Part shown: positions 10,715 to 22,560 of the stretch, in pieces
How the letters are laid out: every line of letters starts with the position of its first letter
How positions within the stretch are numbered: position 1 is the first letter of the stretch
Assembly: GCA_014529385.2 (NCBI GenBank)
Contig: CM043959.1
Coordinates: 4,457,045 to 4,521,044 of the forward strand
Length of the DNA: 64,000 nucleotides
Direction of reading: 5' to 3'
Origin: Adiantum capillus-veneris
Lineage: Eukaryota > Streptophyta > Polypodiopsida > Polypodiales > Pteridaceae
Notes under the pieces: model-generated
Databases searched by the model: none
The model's input: only the letters and a program-made list of their open reading frames with translations
Told to the model about the DNA's origin: nothing
Program-made: the position numbers and the translations under genes

Positions 10715-11233
10715 TTTTTATAGGCGATTTCCTTAGCAAGCATGAGTGTAGATTTGAGTTGGTTACTGCTCACATGGTGTTTCAAAGAGCCCAGGAGGGC
10801 GTTGAGCGTCATCACATGAGGATTAGAACGCCATCTATCAAGCTACAATATAACGCCATCTCTCAAGATGCAAACACATTTCTTGCTGCGCTGTGGACCT
10901 GCCTTGTCTACAACAGATATGCTATCAGTATTTGTGTATTTATTTTAACACCTACTAAAGTTTGTGGCCCTTATTTTGAGCCTCGGTTGGTGAGAAAGAA
11001 TTCTTTCACACACCCCTTTATCCGCCAAAATTTATGAAGTCGATTCATGAGCGTTGGGCATCATCTTTTATAAAGGCTAGCAATTGTGTTTCTACCAACA
11101 TTTTCAAAACACGATTTCCTCAAGTACTTTATATGCTATGTATCCATTTTCTGCTTAAAAGGCATTCAAATTCATATTAACCAAGTTATACTTGTCTTCG
11201 CAAGCATAGCAGAAGGATTGAGCTATATCGAAT

Positions 11234-12133
11234 ATGGCATCAAAGGTGGATAAATTCAATGGCACATGCTTTCATGCCTGGAAAATCAAAGTGAAGGGAT
11301 ATCTGATGCGAAATAATCTGTGGAGCATCATCAAGACAAAATCAACCGATGTAGCAGGCACATCCGATGCCGTTACTAGAGCATTATCTACCGAGCAACA
11401 ATGCAAGGACAAGCAAGCATTAGGTATTATTTTGATATCTCTTGAATATGATTTTATTCATTATCTAGATGACATGCAATCTGACAACACTGCCTGGATA
11501 TAGCTAGAGAAGGTTTTTGGTGCTAAAGCTAAGTATTCAATGATGAGTCTAAAGATGGAGTTGTACTCTCTTGCTATGCGTGCTGATGAAAACATTACAT
11601 CTTTAATTAACCGACTGAAGAGTATTAAAACTCAACTTGTTTATGTCGAAGCCCCAGTGCCCAAAGAAGATCTCATAGTTGTTTTGTTAAAAAGTTTGCC
11701 TCATAAATTCCATCAGATTGTTACCGTTTTAAAGAAGAAATATCCACTGCCCTCCTTGGATGGTATCATAAATTCATTGCAGGAAGAAGAAAGAAGGGTA
11801 TCCCGTACCAATTATCCTATTAATCCTAGTGCATATACAGTCTCCAATGCAATATCTCCCATTAGTTCTTCTGATACTTCCAGTACCTATGCAGTCACTA
11901 ATTGTGCTTCTATCTTAGATTCATCTCAACCACCCATTGGTACTAGACCTTGTGCCATTTGTGGACGCAACAATCACCAGACAAAGGAATGTTTCAAGAA
12001 GAATCCTTGTGTTCACTGTGGTAAAACAAATCATCCTTCAAATAGATGCTTTCAAAAGGGTAAAAATCAAATTCATGTGATTGAGGGAGACACAGAATCC
12101 CCAATATTTTTTATTGGCAATGATTCTTTTTAG
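11234..12133 (+). pseudogene. Copia Gag, one in-frame stop
   Basis: Copia capsid/nucleocapsid of 299 codons in one frame, interrupted only by a TAG at 11501-11503 between A-W-I and L-E-K-V-F-G. The N-terminal half is the UBN2 (Retrotran_gag) type, with F-N-G-T-C-F-H-A-W near residue 8 and L-L-K-S-L-P in the second half. Two adjacent canonical CCHC zinc knuckles end the protein: C-A-I-C-x4-H-x4-C and C-V-H-C-x4-H-x4-C. The reading frame is far better kept than in most pol sequences of this window. I chose ATG 11234 because M-A-S-K-V-D-K-F-N is a typical copia Gag start. Confidence 0.85.
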
Positions 12134-12494
12134 ATCAACTCCTTTCATGTTTTTCCTAGTCAAAATAAATTGTACGGGTTAGACACTGCCACACATACAT
12201 AAGTGGTAAGACCTCCCAAAAACATTTGTTCTCAACCTATTTTTGTTCTACTTCTCATGAGGTTACTGGGTACACCTCAAACCCAAGGTTTGGCAGTGAA
12301 CCAAAAACTCTATTTTTGGCAGCTAATTTTTTAACCTACACCCTATCTATTCAAGGGGGGTTTCACTATCATAGCACCAGGTTATGGATACACCAAAATC
12401 CTTGGTTGTGAGAGAACCTAAAACTCACGGTTGATGAGTACACCAAAAAATCACGGTATCATGAGAGTGATGTAGTTTGGGCTTGAGGGGGGGT
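12134..12494 (+). other. Copia element: 3' remnant and polypurine tract
   Basis: No recognisable pol domain. The stretch ends in GAGGGGGGG (12485-12493), a polypurine tract abutting the right LTR, where plus-strand DNA synthesis would be primed. Confidence 0.65.
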
Positions 12495-12735
12495 TGTTGG
12501 GTTCAAGCCCTTGTCGGTATACCTGTGGGAAATGCCTCTTAAAGGCATGCAGATACACTTGGAGTTTGCATGTTCAAAACTTTATATAGCTGTCAGGTTT
12601 GTTTTACAAATGATATACATAGCGTTATTTCAGTTGTTGCTGTGTCGAATCTCTCTCTCTCCTCTCTCGCTCATTTTGCTGCCTTCTCTCTCGTCATAGC
12701 ACCTCGCCTCCATCCTCCCTAACACAAGCCTAACA
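12495..12735 (+). repeat. Copia element: right LTR
   Basis: Begins TGTTGGGTTC and ends CCTAACA. It is the partner of 10463-10701. Confidence 0.85.
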
Positions 12736-13169
12736 TTTGCGAATGAAAGAAGATTTTGTTGAAGATATGAAACATGTAAATCCCCTCAAAAAACTTGCGT
12801 TGAAGAAGATAATGTAACAAGATATAAATCTCCAATACCCTTTACTTCATGCAAGATAAATGACACGCTTAACAGGCAGATACTGATAGGTCTACAACCA
12901 CTTAGAGTGATATGATGATATTTCCTATATCACCATAATTGATAATGAAAATAAAACCATCATGTACATGAAATATTCTATTTGAAGGAACAAAATATAA
13001 AACACAGTTTGTTTCTAGTAAAATGTTTTCATTATCTTTAACAATATATGCTCTATTTGGATTTGCATCAAATTGGTGCTAAAAGCACATGTGATAGTGG
13101 TGATTAAACCTTACATTATAATCATTGGATAAATGTGTTTGCTTTGTGATAGTTTTTTTCTCTTTGTCA

Positions 13170-13860
13170 TATTCATGTACCCGACAATCATCTTTTGTAT
13201 GACTATTTCCACTACAATAAGAACAATGCTTGGTAAGATATTTTTGAGATGAGAGAAACTACTACTGTGAAAGATGACCATTGCAGCACAAAATCCTCTT
13301 GTGAAATCATATTTGCATCATGAACAGCATTACATTGTTCTTGACATTGAGAGTATCCAATTAAAGATATACATGCTTGGTAAAAATTTAGACCATCCTT
13401 GCTAGAAAGAATTGTAACAATGTTTTCATACGAATAATCCTTAATCATATCAAGACAAAGTGTGATTAGTTTCTCTTGTGGAAGAGGTTCACCCACAATA
13501 CCAAGTTGATTATTATTAGATTTGAAAGACTCAATATGTCCCATCATAGCTATACCAAACTCATGTTGTAACTTTGTAAGCAAACCTCTCAAATAAGGTA
13601 TTCCTATAACAAACTTCTTTTGAAAGTTTGGTATAAGATACTCCCATATGTTGTGGGCAATAAATAGTTCATAAACATTAAGCAAAAAGTTCATACGCAT
13701 CAAGTAAAAAGAATAACTAAGAGCAAACAGACCATACACATGAGCTGCTTTATCACACTACAACCTATTTGTATAAGCAAGATTCCACTTTTTAAAAATA
13801 TGTCCTTTATTGAAGATAACATTGTTATGATCTGGATCAATAGGCTAAGATGAACATACA
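13170..13860 (-). pseudogene. Copia gag fragment
   Basis: The 175-codon open stretch 13212-13739 has the copia gag pattern L-x-x-E-F-x-x-A-M-M-G-H-I, G-E-P-L-P-Q-E-K-L-I and V-T-I-L-S-S-K-D-G-L. After a frameshift near 13215 a canonical zinc knuckle follows, H-C-S-Y-C-S-G-N-S-H-T-K-D-D-C (about 13232-13190). Weak matches continue to the right to ~13860. Left of 13170, down to 12736, I see only possible remnants of the gag-protease region with stops. No LTR was found, so this is a scrap of another copia family. Confidence 0.65.
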
Positions 13861-14399
13861 TACTTACCAACAACAACATCTAAGAGTTCATTGCCTTCAA
13901 GAGTCCACAACATCTTTGCTTTCCAACCAAGAAACCCTTGGCCTAGAAAAGGAGGAACAAAACATTGGCCAAAATAAAATCATCGAGACAAGAACAGTCA
14001 TAGCCATTTTTGGTTGCGAGAAGACATATCATATAAGATCATAGAATTTGCACACCATATACGATGAAGGATGCAAGAAATGAGAGACATTAAGTGAAGA
14101 GGAGAGAGGAGTATCGCTATTTGAATTTGCAAAAATGAGCAAAAAAGGATGCTCGACCAAGGTCAAAGAGGACAAGACACACCACATCTCTTTGCAAGCT
14201 TTTGGTCTCATCCTATCATTGTGTCTTGTCAAATTTATCTTTTATTTTCAACCTTGCATCCTTTAGTCAATATTTTTCAAGCTTAATGTCTTTAATCCTT
14301 CTTTCTAATTTCCGTACGGGCAATGCAAGAAGGTGTTCTTTACTCATTTTGTCTTTCCATAGCAATATATTCTATGTAGGACTACATCTTCAATTGGCA
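13861..14399. other. Unassigned spacer
   Basis: No recognisable domain on either strand. It separates the copia gag scrap from a gypsy integrase scrap, both on the minus strand. Confidence 0.3.
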
Positions 14400-15215
14400 T
14401 TATAGATTTTTTACCATACATCAATTCAATAGGAATATAGCCAATGACTAAAAAATGTATCATGTGCTTAGACCATAATGAAAATGCCAATAACCTTGGT
14501 CACTCTCCAAGCTTACCTTCACAAGACTTATCCAAAGCTTAAATTATTAGGTTATGTCCTCTTTCACTCTTGCAATTTCCATGTAGGCTATAACCACAAG
14601 CTAAAGCAAGTTTGATGTCATCCTAGAGAAGAAGTCACTTGCTTCTTCATCATCCTATTCTCCCCTATCTATAGTTATCTTTTCCACACATCCATATCAA
14701 TAGATCACATCTTGACAAAGGAATTTACATAACGCTTCTATATCCTTTGTCCTTAATGCATGCTCTTCAACTTGATTAGCCAATTCTTCTCTTCTAGGCA
14801 CCAAATACCTCAATTGCCAAAGTCACAAAGGCATTGTGACCAAGTCCACAATCCATTTATAATGTATGGACAATGGATAAGTACGAGGTATTCCATCATG
14901 ATGTCGTATATTTGAACACATTTGACATGGCATACAAGACTTCACAAACTCAGCCACATCCTTATACATCCCTTTCCACCAATACATTTCTTTTAATTTG
15001 GAAAATTTTACACGTACACCTCGATGTCCTACACATAATTTTTTGTGGAACTCCTTAATAATCTCTTCTAATTGAGTAACCTTATTGCACACTACTCAAA
15101 ATGGTGTTCCACCTCTTCATCTAGGATGCTTCCATACGTAGCCATCCCTCAAGAAGTGCCCATATGCTTTTATTATTGTCCTCTTGAATTCCGGTTTAGT
15201 CCAATCATCCTACTT
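14400..15215 (-). pseudogene. Gypsy integrase fragment of a separate family
   Basis: An 89-codon open stretch (15092-14823) carries the integrase zinc-binding domain: E-F-H, then G-H-R-G-V, Y-W-W-K-G-M-Y-K-D-V and C-M-P-C-Q-M-C, followed by the catalytic core start W-I-V-D-L-V. Upstream, to about 15215, are R-D-G-Y-V-W-K and G-G-T-P. The core is then badly broken, but P-R-L-L-A-F-S-L-W and G-Y-I-P-I-E-L-M-Y-G near 14510-14410 mark its end. The wording differs clearly from the D, A, B and E integrases. Confidence 0.75.
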
Positions 15216-15225
15216 TTGCAAGCTA

Positions 15226-15263
15226 CTTAACACTAGGTTGGTAGCCTAGTAGGACATAAAAGC
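15226..15263 (+). repeat. Terminus resembling the 49.9-kb TIR element
   Basis: The sequence aacactaggttggtagcc, then tagtaggacataaaag, matches the left terminus of the TIR element at 49889 over about 38 bp. No matching inverted terminus is seen nearby, so it is an orphan or truncated end. Confidence 0.5.
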
Positions 15264-16480
15264 ATTGTTAGCAGGTTGTTGTGATTGGACCTCTACAACA
15301 TAGTTGTCTGACACTAGCATATTGTCAATAGTTAGGGAAGCAACTTGGATGGGACATCGAGACTATTTGAGGGTGTCAACCTCAAGAAGTGAACCTATGG
15401 AATGAATCTATTGATAGCACTAGCAAATATATCACTCTCTACTTGGGCAATCTACCTATGTCTTGTCTCACTTCTCTCAATCGTCATGCCATTTCGACAC
15501 TCAAACAAAGTCGAAATGCAACAAAACTTTAGAAGGAGGTCTAAGAGTTCTAGGGGCACTATCTTACCAAGTCTGGTTTCGATTTGGCAAGGCACAAAAA
15601 TCACAATCCATCATGATCAAGGTCTTGAAACTATAATAGAAATATCTAAAAAGGTCGCCCTATGGTCTAGGAACACTCTCCTATGGTTGAAACGTCCAAT
15701 AAAAACCATTCATGCACTCAAAATAGTAGATTAAGCTCGCAAACAAGTCATCACAAACCACAACCAAATTGAGAATGGTTGCACTTAAATTAAAGAGCAT
15801 AAGACAAGGAACACAGTGTAATTGAAACGAGTTTGGATTATCAGAGCTTGAGAAAAAGTATCTTAGAACATGTTGATTGCAGGATATGCCTAGCACGACC
15901 ATGGTAATGGTTTGCATGGAGAGGGATCGACAATGTGCCTAGCTCAAGAGCAAGGTCTGAGAGTGGATGGCTCAATTGGGATATTTTCCAGTCCAGCCTG
16001 ATAGGGCTTGCTGAAATTTGTGGGCTTGTATGTATACAGAAGCGACGGCACCAACAGGCTAGCACTTTCTTCCATGCAAGCTTGTTTTGGGCATTTGAGC
16101 TCTCACAAATACACTTCAGATCACGTCTAAAACATAAGTGTTTTTGGTCCCAAAACAATAGTGAATCAGCACCAAAAGTGTTGGAATTAGGGTTGCAAGA
16201 AAACACACACATCTTGGAGAAGATGTGAAGGAAGCTCAAGGCACACAACAGAGAGTGTATTACTTAGTGCGCAATGGAAAGAAAGATAGCCCTAGAGTGA
16301 AGGGTGTATATACAATTCACGGGGGGAAAAACCTCCTAGTGAGGGAAGAATGCCCGGACGGTCTCAAGTGTGTTCACACACATCCCTACCACATGTATAT
16401 GGTAACAAATCCCCCTTGGGAGTAATGTGGTGAATGAGAGATGGCACATAAGAGTATAGGGAAGTGCCATGCCCTGAGGA
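15264..16480. other. Unassigned; possible 3' flank or LTR of the copia element
   Basis: No supported gene. ORFs at 15402-15734 and 15935-16248 resemble nothing I know. Since copia RNase H lies just right on the minus strand, its 3' end and LTR should fall here, but I could not fix the edges. Confidence 0.3.
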
Positions 16481-17640
16481 CATGATCGATACACGAAGGG
16501 AAGTAAGCCCAAAGCTTTGCGGAAAGCTTTGAAATTCTCACAAGACAATGCCTTTGTGAAAAGATCTACAAGGTTGTCATGTGTTGGCACATAAGCCAAG
16601 GTGATCTCTCCTGCTGAGAGCCTCTCCCTGATATAGTGGTAATGCACCTCAATGTTCTTTGTGTGAGCATGAAAAATAATGCTAATGCACTCTAACTGTC
16701 AGTGTAGATAGTGTTGGTAGTGTCCTATCCAACACCCAAATTATCCATCAGATCTGTGCCACACACACTCAATCGTAGATGTGAAGAGTGCCTTGTACTC
16801 ATCCTCACAACTAGAAGTGGCCACAATAGGTTTCTTCTTGCTCAACCATGATATGCATGGGCTGCCAAGCATGAAACAAAAACCACTTGTGGACACTCGT
16901 GTGTCAAAACAACCAACCCAAAATGAGTCCAAAAAAACATGTAAATATGGCGGCAATGATCCCCCCTTGGGATAAAACAAGCCAAGATGTAAAGCTCTAC
17001 TCAAGTAGCAAAAAATCCTCTTGATAGCTTGCCAATGCTTAGACCTTGGGCTATGCATGAATTTGATGACCTGTGAGACTATAACCTGAATATCCCGTCT
17101 CCTGCTGCATACATAAATGAGGTAGCCAAGCATGAAACAAAAACCACTTGTGGACACTCGTGTGTCAAAACAACCAACCCAAAATGAGTCCAAAGAAACA
17201 TGTAAATATGGCGGCAATGATCCCCCCTTGGGATAAAACAAGCCAAGATGTAAAGCTCTACTCATGTAGCAAAAAATCCTCTTGATAGCTTGCCAATGCT
17301 TAGACCTTGGGCTATGCATGAATTTGTTGACATGTGAGACTATAACCTGAATATCCCGTCTCCTGCTGCATACATAAATGAGGCAGCCAAGAGCAATTTG
17401 GTAAAGAGTGACATCGGTAGGATCACCAATCCTAAATTTTAAACATGTTTCCATGAGAGTGGAAATAGGTTTGCAATCCTCAAGTCCAAACTTACATAGC
17501 AATGTCTCTATGTAACTTTTCTGACACAAGGCAATACCACCATTACACTCTTTACACTGTATAGCCAAGTAATGACACAATAGACCCCAAATCATTCATA
17601 GAAATAGCACGAAAAGACTCCAAACCACTCAATCCGACTG
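16481..17640 (-). pseudogene. Copia RT C-terminus and RNase H with an internal duplication
   Basis: Minus-strand Ty1/copia pol end. The 284-codon open stretch 17595-16741 starts in the RT thumb/connection (C-K-P-I-S-T-L-M, then L-G-C-L-I-Y and H-W-Q-A-I-K-R-I-F-C-Y) and reaches RNase H (C-I-S-W-L-S-K-K-K and S-S-C-E-D-E-Y). The RNase H end is in another frame at 16647-16490 (I-R-E-R-L, Y-V-P-T, D-L-F-T-K-A-L). The part from L-I-Y-V-C-S-R to F-C-F-M-L-G is present twice. Integrase and most of RT are missing on the right, where D-type leader DNA begins. Confidence 0.85.
16865..17386 (-). repeat. 261-bp in-frame tandem duplication
   Basis: Copies 16865-17125 and 17126-17386 differ at only a few positions (for example aaaaaaacatg versus aaagaaacatg). 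The period is 87 codons, so the frame stays open through both copies. Confidence 0.9.
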
Positions 17641-19137
17641 GAGAGTATGCTTAAAAGTAGTATGAACCAGTGGGTAAGCTCAAGGACACATTGAGGTAAA
17701 AATTTCAAGGTTTGCAAAAACTCAGGTTATTTACTTTTTCTTGACATTTTAGGTCAAATTAAGTTTTGACTTGATTCATAGGATTAAAATAACTCATGAA
17801 AAGACCGTCCATTGAAAAAGTGCAAAAAAATGTTCATTTTAAGCCTGAAGTAAATAATCACGATTATTTACTTTCAGCTCAAAACAGACCAAGCTTGATA
17901 CCGATGATTCATTGCATGTGTACAAACAACTTTTGTAAAGGTACATAGGATTTGGATCACAAAACTGTCAAAAAACTAGGTAAAAACTAAAGCTTGTACT
18001 GACTTTCAAAACCTTGAGTATAAATTGGGAAAAAATTTGTCCAAACTCAATGAAATTTGATTTATAGGCTTAGATAGACATGTGACATGCTCACTTGACC
18101 AAAAAGATGCAAAAAGTTGCCAAAAGTAAATAATCGTGATTATTTATATATGTCCCATTTTTCAACTTTTTTGACTAGATTAGCGTACCACTAGTTTTAC
18201 AATGATGTAGTAAGCCCACAAACCAAATTTGGTAAGATTTGTATCATTGGATTGAAAATTGTGACCGAATTTGCAAGTCAGTCTCTACGGACACAAAACT
18301 GATGACCATTTAACCAAAAATTTTCCAAACTTGGTGAAACTTGGCCAGAGACCTTATGTTGAAGTGCTTAACAGATCTGTGTCAAGATTGGGACAAAAAC
18401 TTGCAAAAGTTTAGCTGGAGTAAATAATCGTGATTATTTACATCTGCTTCAAAAATTGACAATCTTGCATATTTGAGTATACCACAAGGTCAAGCATATC
18501 AAGTAGACCGTGAGTAGACCACACAAATCAATTTTGGTGAAATTTGGATCACAAAAGTGAGACTTAAGCCAAATTCTTGAAAACCGAGTCTACAGACACG
18601 AAACAATTGATAAACTTGAACATATTTTATCCAAACTTAGTGTAGCTTGTCCAACGACCTTAACAGGTTGTATACTTGGAAAACCAAGCCAAAAAGTGCA
18701 CAAAATTGACAAAAGTAAATAATCGCGATTATTTAATACTGTTACAGAGAGATATCATTTTTGAATTTTAACCTTGTATAGTGTTAAGCCAGCATAATAT
18801 AAAGCCACCGGGCAATTTTGGGTTCAGGTGGATCCAAATTGGTACATGTTCATTCAGTTTCTAGGTTGCACATTAATCCTTTGATTTTTGCCAAAGTCAA
18901 ATCTAAAAGTCTCAATTGTTGACTCAATTAACTCGATTTGAAGTGATACACATAGACCAATCACAATAGTTAGCAAAAATTACACATTCTTTGTGAAAGA
19001 ATAGCTAACTTGATCAAAATTGATACAGGAATTAGGTTGCAGACAAGGAATCGGCAGCTTGACAGAAGTTGCAATCAAGTCAAGTTTTTTGGAAGAAATT
19101 GACAACAAGTCAATCCGACGGTAAGTACTCTACCCAG
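17641..19137 (+). repeat. D: LTR/leader region with palindrome array
   Basis: Non-coding DNA upstream of D gag. It has four units of about 276-295 bp, each with a near-perfect 22-bp palindrome. The outer LTR edge is not visible, since copia RNase H abuts at ~17640. GGTAAGTAC at 19120 looks like a splice donor, and CTCTACCCAG ending at 19137, 16 bp before the gag ATG, looks like an acceptor. No primer-binding site was identified. Confidence 0.55.
17850..18736 (+). repeat. Palindrome array, four units of ~295 bp
   Basis: The motif GTAAATAATC, a 2-nt centre, then GATTATTTAC lies at 17850-17871 (centre AC), 18126-18147 (GT), 18420-18441 (GT) and 18715-18736 (GC). Copies 1 and 3 are perfect; 2 and 4 have one arm mismatch each. 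Start-to-start distances are 276, 294 and 295 bp. Text before each palindrome is also alike (tgcaaaaa, ttgacaaaa), so these are diverged tandem repeats with the palindrome best conserved. Confidence 0.9.
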
Positions 19138-19153
19138 GCCTTCACAAGTCTTT

Positions 19154-20742
19154 ATGAACCTTAGATCTGGTCCCGTACTAGGAAACCAAGTCATATCTGG
19201 AGAAACCTCCAGTAGAGTATCCACCAAAGAGAGGTCAATCAAAGCAATTCCTTGCACACTATCCTTGAAGAAGTCTCAGACACTTTTTCTGATTCAATAT
19301 CTGAAATGTCTTCTTACTCAACTCACTCAGAATCCGGAACGACAGTGCGCTATAAGCATATACTCTCTTTTTATGAGACTAATCGCCATGGAGCTCACGT
19401 TTACCTGGATCCTAACAAAGAGTATGCTATTCGCATTGATGACCATGGTATTGAGTTTGAAGAAGAGTCAAGGCAAACAAACAAGGAAAAATGTACATGG
19501 ATAGAAACGGAGCTCATTATTTACAAGTTCAAAACCCTAATGTGATAGACAAATGGGGGTTAGAAGTAAATACCATAATTCCATATATGGCCGCAAAAGA
19601 AGGACCACCAACTTTAGAATTTGAGGGATACGATCAAGTTGATTTGAAGCCTTTGAAATGGCTTAGTACAGATAATCCTAGAATCGGAGTCTATTGTTGG
19701 GAGGATAGAAATGTAAAAGATCTTTTGTGGACTTCGCATGCCAAATCAAGACAATTAACGCCCATGAAGATAATCTATATCTTCAAGATCAAAGATAAGG
19801 GATCAACAGATCTACCAACCTACCTGTTTAGGGATTGTTATAACAACAACTTCGTTACGATGACTCCTAAAGAAGTAGAACAAACCAAATATCAAGGGTA
19901 TTCAATAAGGGATTGGATATTGGGCCAAGGACCAAAAACTATTCCAAGAGATGAACACCGTGAGAGATCTTCTGAGAGTTATGTTAAGAAACCAGAAATT
20001 ACCTCATCACACAGAAAATCGGGTGACACTAAAGCCAGTCTAGGGCTACATGAGTCACTATTCCCAACAGACTGGTTTGAAAGACTCGAAACAGGACCAA
20101 CTGCCAGGAGACCGAGAGTTGAACCAAATAGACGCGTTAGACCTGCTGATTTTCAAAAATGGGTCAGAAAATACAGTGGATCGGGGGATCCATACGACCA
20201 CTTAGCCAGCTTTAAGCAAGTTCAATTTTCATACTCAATTCGAGGGGTTTGGAATGACATTAGAAGGAAAAACATTAACATGGTTCCAAAACATTCCACC
20301 AAGGTCAATCATGGACTTAAACACATTAGTTCAAGGATTTGTAGCTGCTTGTTCCAAAACGGGGATCAAACACAATACGATAGCTCAAATCTACAACTTT
20401 AAACAGAAACAAGGTGAGTCTGTTAGGGATTGTGCAACTTGAATGAAACAATACATTGCCAGATGCCCAGAGCTAGAGATACCTGCAGAAGAACAACTAG
20501 TATCATTGTTTCTAGAGGGACTACTAAACAAAGAACTTCATGCTATACTGTATAGCAAAATGCATACAACCCTAGAAGGTGTGTGTCAGATGCTATTGAC
20601 TTAGGAGACAATTGTGATATTTTCAATGAAGAGAATGTCCCTAAGGATAACCAAAGTGAGAAAACAGCATCCACTAAACCAGCACAAGTGGGAACGGCTG
20701 CTGCAGCACCACTTTCAGTCATATAAGACATGCTCAAAAGGA
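19154..20742 (+). pseudogene. D: gag, N-terminal and core
   Basis: Gag of D spread over three frames. ATG 19154 (M-N-L-R-S-G) is the likely start, then a shift near 19252 (S-F-Y-E-T-N, Y-L-D-P-N), another near 19491 into a 303-codon stretch (I-P-Y-M-A-A-K-E-G, K-W-L-S-T-D-N-P-R), and a third near 20254 into the capsid core (E-G-K-T-L-T-W-F-Q-N, Q-G-F-V-A-A, Y-N-F-K-Q-K-Q-G-E-S-V). An in-frame TGA at 20440 interrupts the core, which resumes with P-E-E-Q-L-V-S-L-F-L-E-G-L. The T-W-F and Q-x-x-G-E-S-V pattern is that of Retrotrans_gag. Confidence 0.75.
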
Positions 20743-21655
20743 TGAATGACATGATGAATAACATGCAAAAAACACCTATGAGAGGACCATGGCAAGGGAT
20801 ATCTCAACAAGGACAACCAATCAGACCGCAAAAATGGTGTACAATCGAGGATAAATGGATAAACCATGAGACCAATGAGTGCTACTGCTGACCAAAGTAT
20901 GATGGGAATGTTCAATATGTGCCCATGAGGCCACAAGGACAACCCATGTACAGAATCAGCCTAATATGGCCCCAGCTCAAAGACCACCTATGGATATGGA
21001 AAGACCTCAACCCGTGTTGGGTCAACAACCTCCATATCCAGGACATAATGCAGTGCATGGAAAGGACATGCATCCAGAGGGAGTCATAGATGAACAAGCA
21101 CTAGTGCCCATTACACCCTATGCTGAACCTAGTCCATCTACATTAATGATAGAGGGAGATTGGTATAATCCACATCCACCACCAATGGAAGAACCTGTGA
21201 GTTATGCTACACTGGAGATTGCACCAATGTATTATGTAGCTAATCAAGGTGTTAGACCTCCTATGGTAAGACCCATGATTAAGCCAAGAACGAAAAACTC
21301 TCATAACTGTGTTGCAGATGAACATTGGAAAAATGAATGCCCAGAGCCTGACAAGAACCTCAAGCCAGTTGAAGCTTATTGCATACAATGTTGCAAAAAG
21401 GGAGGACACTTCCCGAAAGATTGTCCTAAAAATCATTTAAACAAGGGTAAAACCGTAGTGAACGTAGTCCAAGTGATACATAGTAGCTCATCTGAGAGTG
21501 AACCGATTGTTCCAATCAAGGTAATCACCAAAGCCCAGGCTAAGAAAAAGAAGCATAACTCCTCTGATGATTCAGAGAATACAAAAATTTCCTCTCAAAA
21601 GATCAAAAGAAGCAGAAGCAAAAGGTATGAGATGAGAAAACATAAACATGATTGA
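20743..21655 (+). pseudogene. D: gag C-terminus with zinc knuckle
   Basis: Pro/Met/Gln-rich Gag tail. The 229-codon stretch 20966-21655 has a zinc-knuckle-like motif C-I-Q-C-x5-H-F-P-K-D-C near 21390-21424; the C to H spacing is one residue longer than canonical. It ends in a Ser/Lys-rich basic stretch. Counterpart minus-strand ORFs here are shadows. Confidence 0.7.
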
Positions 21656-22560
21656 AATCAAGGAGACAGCAAAGAAGCTATCCCAGGAAAAGGTGAAAGA
21701 AACTGGAAGCAAAAATCAAGGAAACCACCGTGAAATCTGGAGGATCAATTTTGGTTGATAAAATTTGTGAGTTTATTAATGCAGCCTTGGTAGCCTACCA
21801 AGCAGGACTTAAAGCTGGCCAAAACATGGAAAACAAATAGAAAAACTATCCTTCTCAAGACATGGAAGCAACTATGCATGAAGCTTATCAAAATTTGGTA
21901 AGAATCACGCAAGAAATGCTGGAAAAACAAAAACTCAATCTTGAAAGTATGGCAAAACCTGAGGAGCTAATGGTAAGAGATAATAAAGAAAAATCCAAAG
22001 TGGTGGTAGAACCCCACCTTGAAACAAAAGAGCCAGAACTTATAGTGTTGGACAGCAAAGATGCCTTAGACGAAATTCCATTTGTAGAAGAAGTTGGCTA
22101 GGACACTTATGAGAAAAAGTTAGAGAGATCAATGATGGGAGCCTAACTCTTAAGTCAGCTCCTATACAAGAAGTTTGGTTAGACAATCTACCTCCTAATA
22201 TGACATGGATGTACAATCCTTGTATGGGGATTGTGGATCTGAAGCTTCAAGAATGTCTAAACCATTGACCTTGAAAACACTACCCTCTTAATTGGGAGAT
22301 AACGAAGATTAATCCATAGTGTGTAAGACCACCCAAGTCAAAAGAGCGGAACAAACCCTAGAAGTGGACAACATTCATTCAATCATGCCTACACCCATCC
22401 AGTGCACTCTTACTGTGGGAGAACTATTGGAAATTAGATCATATTTATGGAATGATCTATAGAAAAGTCTAGAGAAGGTAGGAACAACGGTGTTAATCAC
22501 AAAAAATTTGGAAAATTTGAAACACAAAATGGACAACAAAGAGATTTGATATGTTCCAAT
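21656..22560 (+). pseudogene. D: gag-protease linker
   Basis: Lys/Glu-rich linker. The 79-codon stretch 21862-22101 (E-A-Y-Q-N-L-V-R-I-T, then many E and K) looks helical and may form a coiled coil. Other parts are broken. No enzymatic motif is visible. Confidence 0.4.

Larger units (their letters stand above)
10463..12735 (+). mobile_element. Compact gag-only Ty1/copia element (TR-GAG type)
   Basis: A 2.27-kb LTR element: two ~240-bp LTRs (10463-10701 and 12495-12735), a primer site just inside the left LTR, a copia gag, about 360 bp of remnant sequence and a polypurine tract before the right LTR. Protease, integrase, RT and RNase H are all missing. That is the layout described for TR-GAG non-autonomous elements, which would need enzymes from a relative. 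The LTRs are similar but differ by several substitutions and small indels, so insertion is not very recent. I find no convincing target-site duplication at the edges. Confidence 0.8.

Noticed and set aside
10124-11037. ORFs over the copia left LTR and leader
   Set aside because: They cross the LTR and primer site and match no protein.
16225-16425. Small plus-strand ORF
   Set aside because: No homology or context; lies in the likely 3' flank of a minus-strand copia element.
17850-18736. CRISPR-like array
   Set aside because: The repeats are 22 bp but spacers are ~270 bp and are themselves homologous; no cas genes, and the context is a eukaryotic retrotransposon.
20543-21436. Minus-strand ORFs over D gag
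   Set aside because: Shadows of the plus-strand gag with a zinc knuckle; no domain of their own.
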